Shown piece after piece: positions 20,117 through 21,062 of a DNA stretch of 21,062 nt. The translations under genes and the position numbers were made by a program. Origin of the DNA: a virus; IMG/VR virus record IMGVR_UViG_3300034105_000354, positions 1 through 21,062 of that record; one strand, 5' to 3'. Positions within the stretch are counted from its first letter, which is position 1. Each line of letters opens with the position of its first letter. Below the pieces are notes generated by a model. That model worked only from the letters and a program-made list of their open reading frames with translations, made no database searches and was not told the origin of the DNA.

Positions 20117-20514
20117 TTTTTTTGATAATGTAACAAACCATTTTTTACTGCGTGTAAATGATTTTCATAATTTGTAACCCATTCCAAATTTTCAAGTCTA
20201 TTATCTGTTTTTATACAATTAATATGATTAACTTGTTTTTTGTTTTCTATATTTTCTATAAAAGATTTTGCGACTAACTGATGTACTAAATGATTTTTTT
20301 TAATACCATCAATATTTAATGTACATCTACAATATCCTTTTGGAGTTATCCAAAAAGAAATTAATTTTCCTTTGTAAGTATAAAAATCTTTTTTGGTAGG
20401 AATAAAAGGATTTGTCATTTCTATTTTCCTTGTAATACTTTTTACCCTACCTAAATTACTTACTTCATAATAGCCATTGTATCCACTTATTGGCTTCCAA
20501 ATTTCTGTTTGCAT
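20113..20514 (-). CDS. NUMOD4/HNH homing endonuclease (133 aa)
   Basis: The N-terminal NUMOD4 motif is EIWKPISGYNGYYEVSNLGR (residues 4-23). The HNH nuclease follows: LVHQLVAKSFI and QVNHINCIKTDNRLENLEWV, with the conserved H-N-H pattern and C-terminal NLEW. It is a free-standing selfish endonuclease between the connector and fibre genes. The N-terminal and C-terminal domains are complete, so it may be active. No intron signature is seen around it. Confidence 0.9.
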   Translation of the reverse strand: MQTEIWKPISGYNGYYEVSNLGRVKSITRKIEMTNPFIPTKKDFYTYKGKLISFWITPKGYCRCTLNIDGIKKNHLVHQLVAKSFIENIENKKQVNHINCIKTDNRLENLEWVTNYENHLHAVKNGLLHYQKK

Positions 20515-20531
20515 ACGCTTTTTTATTTATG

Positions 20532-21062
20532 TTAAATTATTAATGTTAATAGAATTGCTAAATTCAAAACCCATCCTGTAAAATTTGCATTGTGGTCTGG
20601 AAATACATCAGCATTTGAATTAGCAGTATATTCAGGGAATAAATTCTGATTAAAACTCATATAATCTATAAATCTATTTGTATAAGATTGTGCAACATCT
20701 CTTTCTTTTTCAATTAAAAAATCTATTTCAGACTTTTCAACCGTAGAACTGTTTTCAGAATTATGTTTGAATACTCCTTTATTTGATACTTTATAAGCTG
20801 CGTAAGGTAAAAACTCTACCATTGCCCAATGTATTACCATTGGCTTAATATATTTGCTTAAAAGCGTTGTATATGGACTTGCTAAATTACCTGCAACAAT
20901 CCCATCGTTTATTTTATCGTATAGTTTAGTTCCTAAATAGTTTTGTATATGTAATTGTTGTGCTTGAAATATATATTGAGTATATATATCAGGGTCTAAA
21001 TTACCATTCAAATTAGTAAATTTAACTATGTCATTTGTGCTTATGAATAATCCTTGTGCCAT
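20532..21062 (-). CDS. Head-tail connector-like protein, DUF6712 type (176 aa, start at edge)
   Basis: Starts MAQGLFISTNDIVKFTNLNG, exactly at the window edge, so a longer N-terminus cannot be ruled out. The helical body contains QLHIQNYLGTKLYDKIND and IKPMVIHWAMVEFLPYAAYK, which resemble the DUF6712/gp6-like connector proteins of Bacteroidota phages that join portal to tail. The last 12 or so residues (LNLAILLTLII) are hydrophobic and unusual for the family. It is 17 nt upstream of the HNH gene. Assignment is by resemblance and position. Confidence 0.65.
   Translation of the reverse strand: MAQGLFISTNDIVKFTNLNGNLDPDIYTQYIFQAQQLHIQNYLGTKLYDKINDGIVAGNLASPYTTLLSKYIKPMVIHWAMVEFLPYAAYKVSNKGVFKHNSENSSTVEKSEIDFLIEKERDVAQSYTNRFIDYMSFNQNLFPEYTANSNADVFPDHNANFTGWVLNLAILLTLII

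Noticed and set aside
1-21062. Integrase, repressor, tRNA genes, CRISPR arrays or insertion sequences
   Set aside because: Looked for on both strands by protein motif or repeat pattern and not seen.

Overview
The window reads as about 21 kb of a tailed-phage genome (or prophage) from a very AT-rich member of the Bacteroidota, most likely Flavobacteriia. The evidence is the very low GC content, the absence of Shine-Dalgarno sequences in front of tightly packed genes, several matches to the Bacteroidota promoter -7 element TAnnTTTG, and a gene set familiar from flavobacterial siphoviruses. Every gene I can support lies on the minus strand, so transcription runs from high to low coordinates. I see no integrase, repressor, tRNA, rRNA, CRISPR array or insertion sequence. 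The host assignment is an inference.

Right part (about 13.0-21.1 kb): late structural and lysis genes. In transcription order these are a DUF6712-like head-tail connector (starting at the window edge), a NUMOD4/HNH homing endonuclease, a 28-residue peptide, a baseplate/fibre-associated protein, a 1107-residue tail fibre with an internal duplication and a polyglycine-rich tip, a small protein, a 402-residue LamG-like fibre protein, and a 96-residue protein. The lysis cassette follows: a two-helix holin candidate, a coiled-coil plus membrane-anchor protein, a GH24 lysozyme with an E-C-T triad, and a lipoprotein with a C-terminal membrane segment that looks like a unimolecular spanin. A 44-residue basic protein closes the block.

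The gap at 12.80-13.01 kb separates late from early genes. It holds a good Bacteroidota promoter on the plus strand, followed by an 80-nt stretch that is 71% A on the plus strand, although no plausible gene is encoded on that strand.

Middle part (about 4.3-12.8 kb): early, recombination and replication genes. These are NinG/Rap, a 27-residue membrane peptide, an ERF annealing protein, SSB, a RecA-fold ATPase with a degenerate P-loop, an ECF-like sigma factor, a GIY-YIG/NUMOD1 homing endonuclease, a PD-(D/E)XK nuclease, an exonuclease VIII-like nuclease, a DnaA domain-IV-like protein with a coiled coil, and many small hypotheticals. Intrinsic terminators at 12.36, 11.02 and 6.50 kb, with -7 promoter motifs after the first and the last, divide this part into transcription units. 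ERF, SSB and the nuclease together form a plausible single-strand annealing system.

Left part (1-4.3 kb): small Zn-ribbon and Cys-rich proteins, TerS and TerL, a self-contained three-gene unit with its own promoter (2.1 kb) and terminator (1.45 kb), then tail genes. The tail assembly chaperone appears to be made as two forms by a -1 frameshift on a run of nine T. It is followed by a tail-completion protein and a truncated HK97 gp10-like gene at the window edge. Fifteen genes shorter than 70 codons were read directly from the sequence; several are joined by ATGA or TAATG overlaps.
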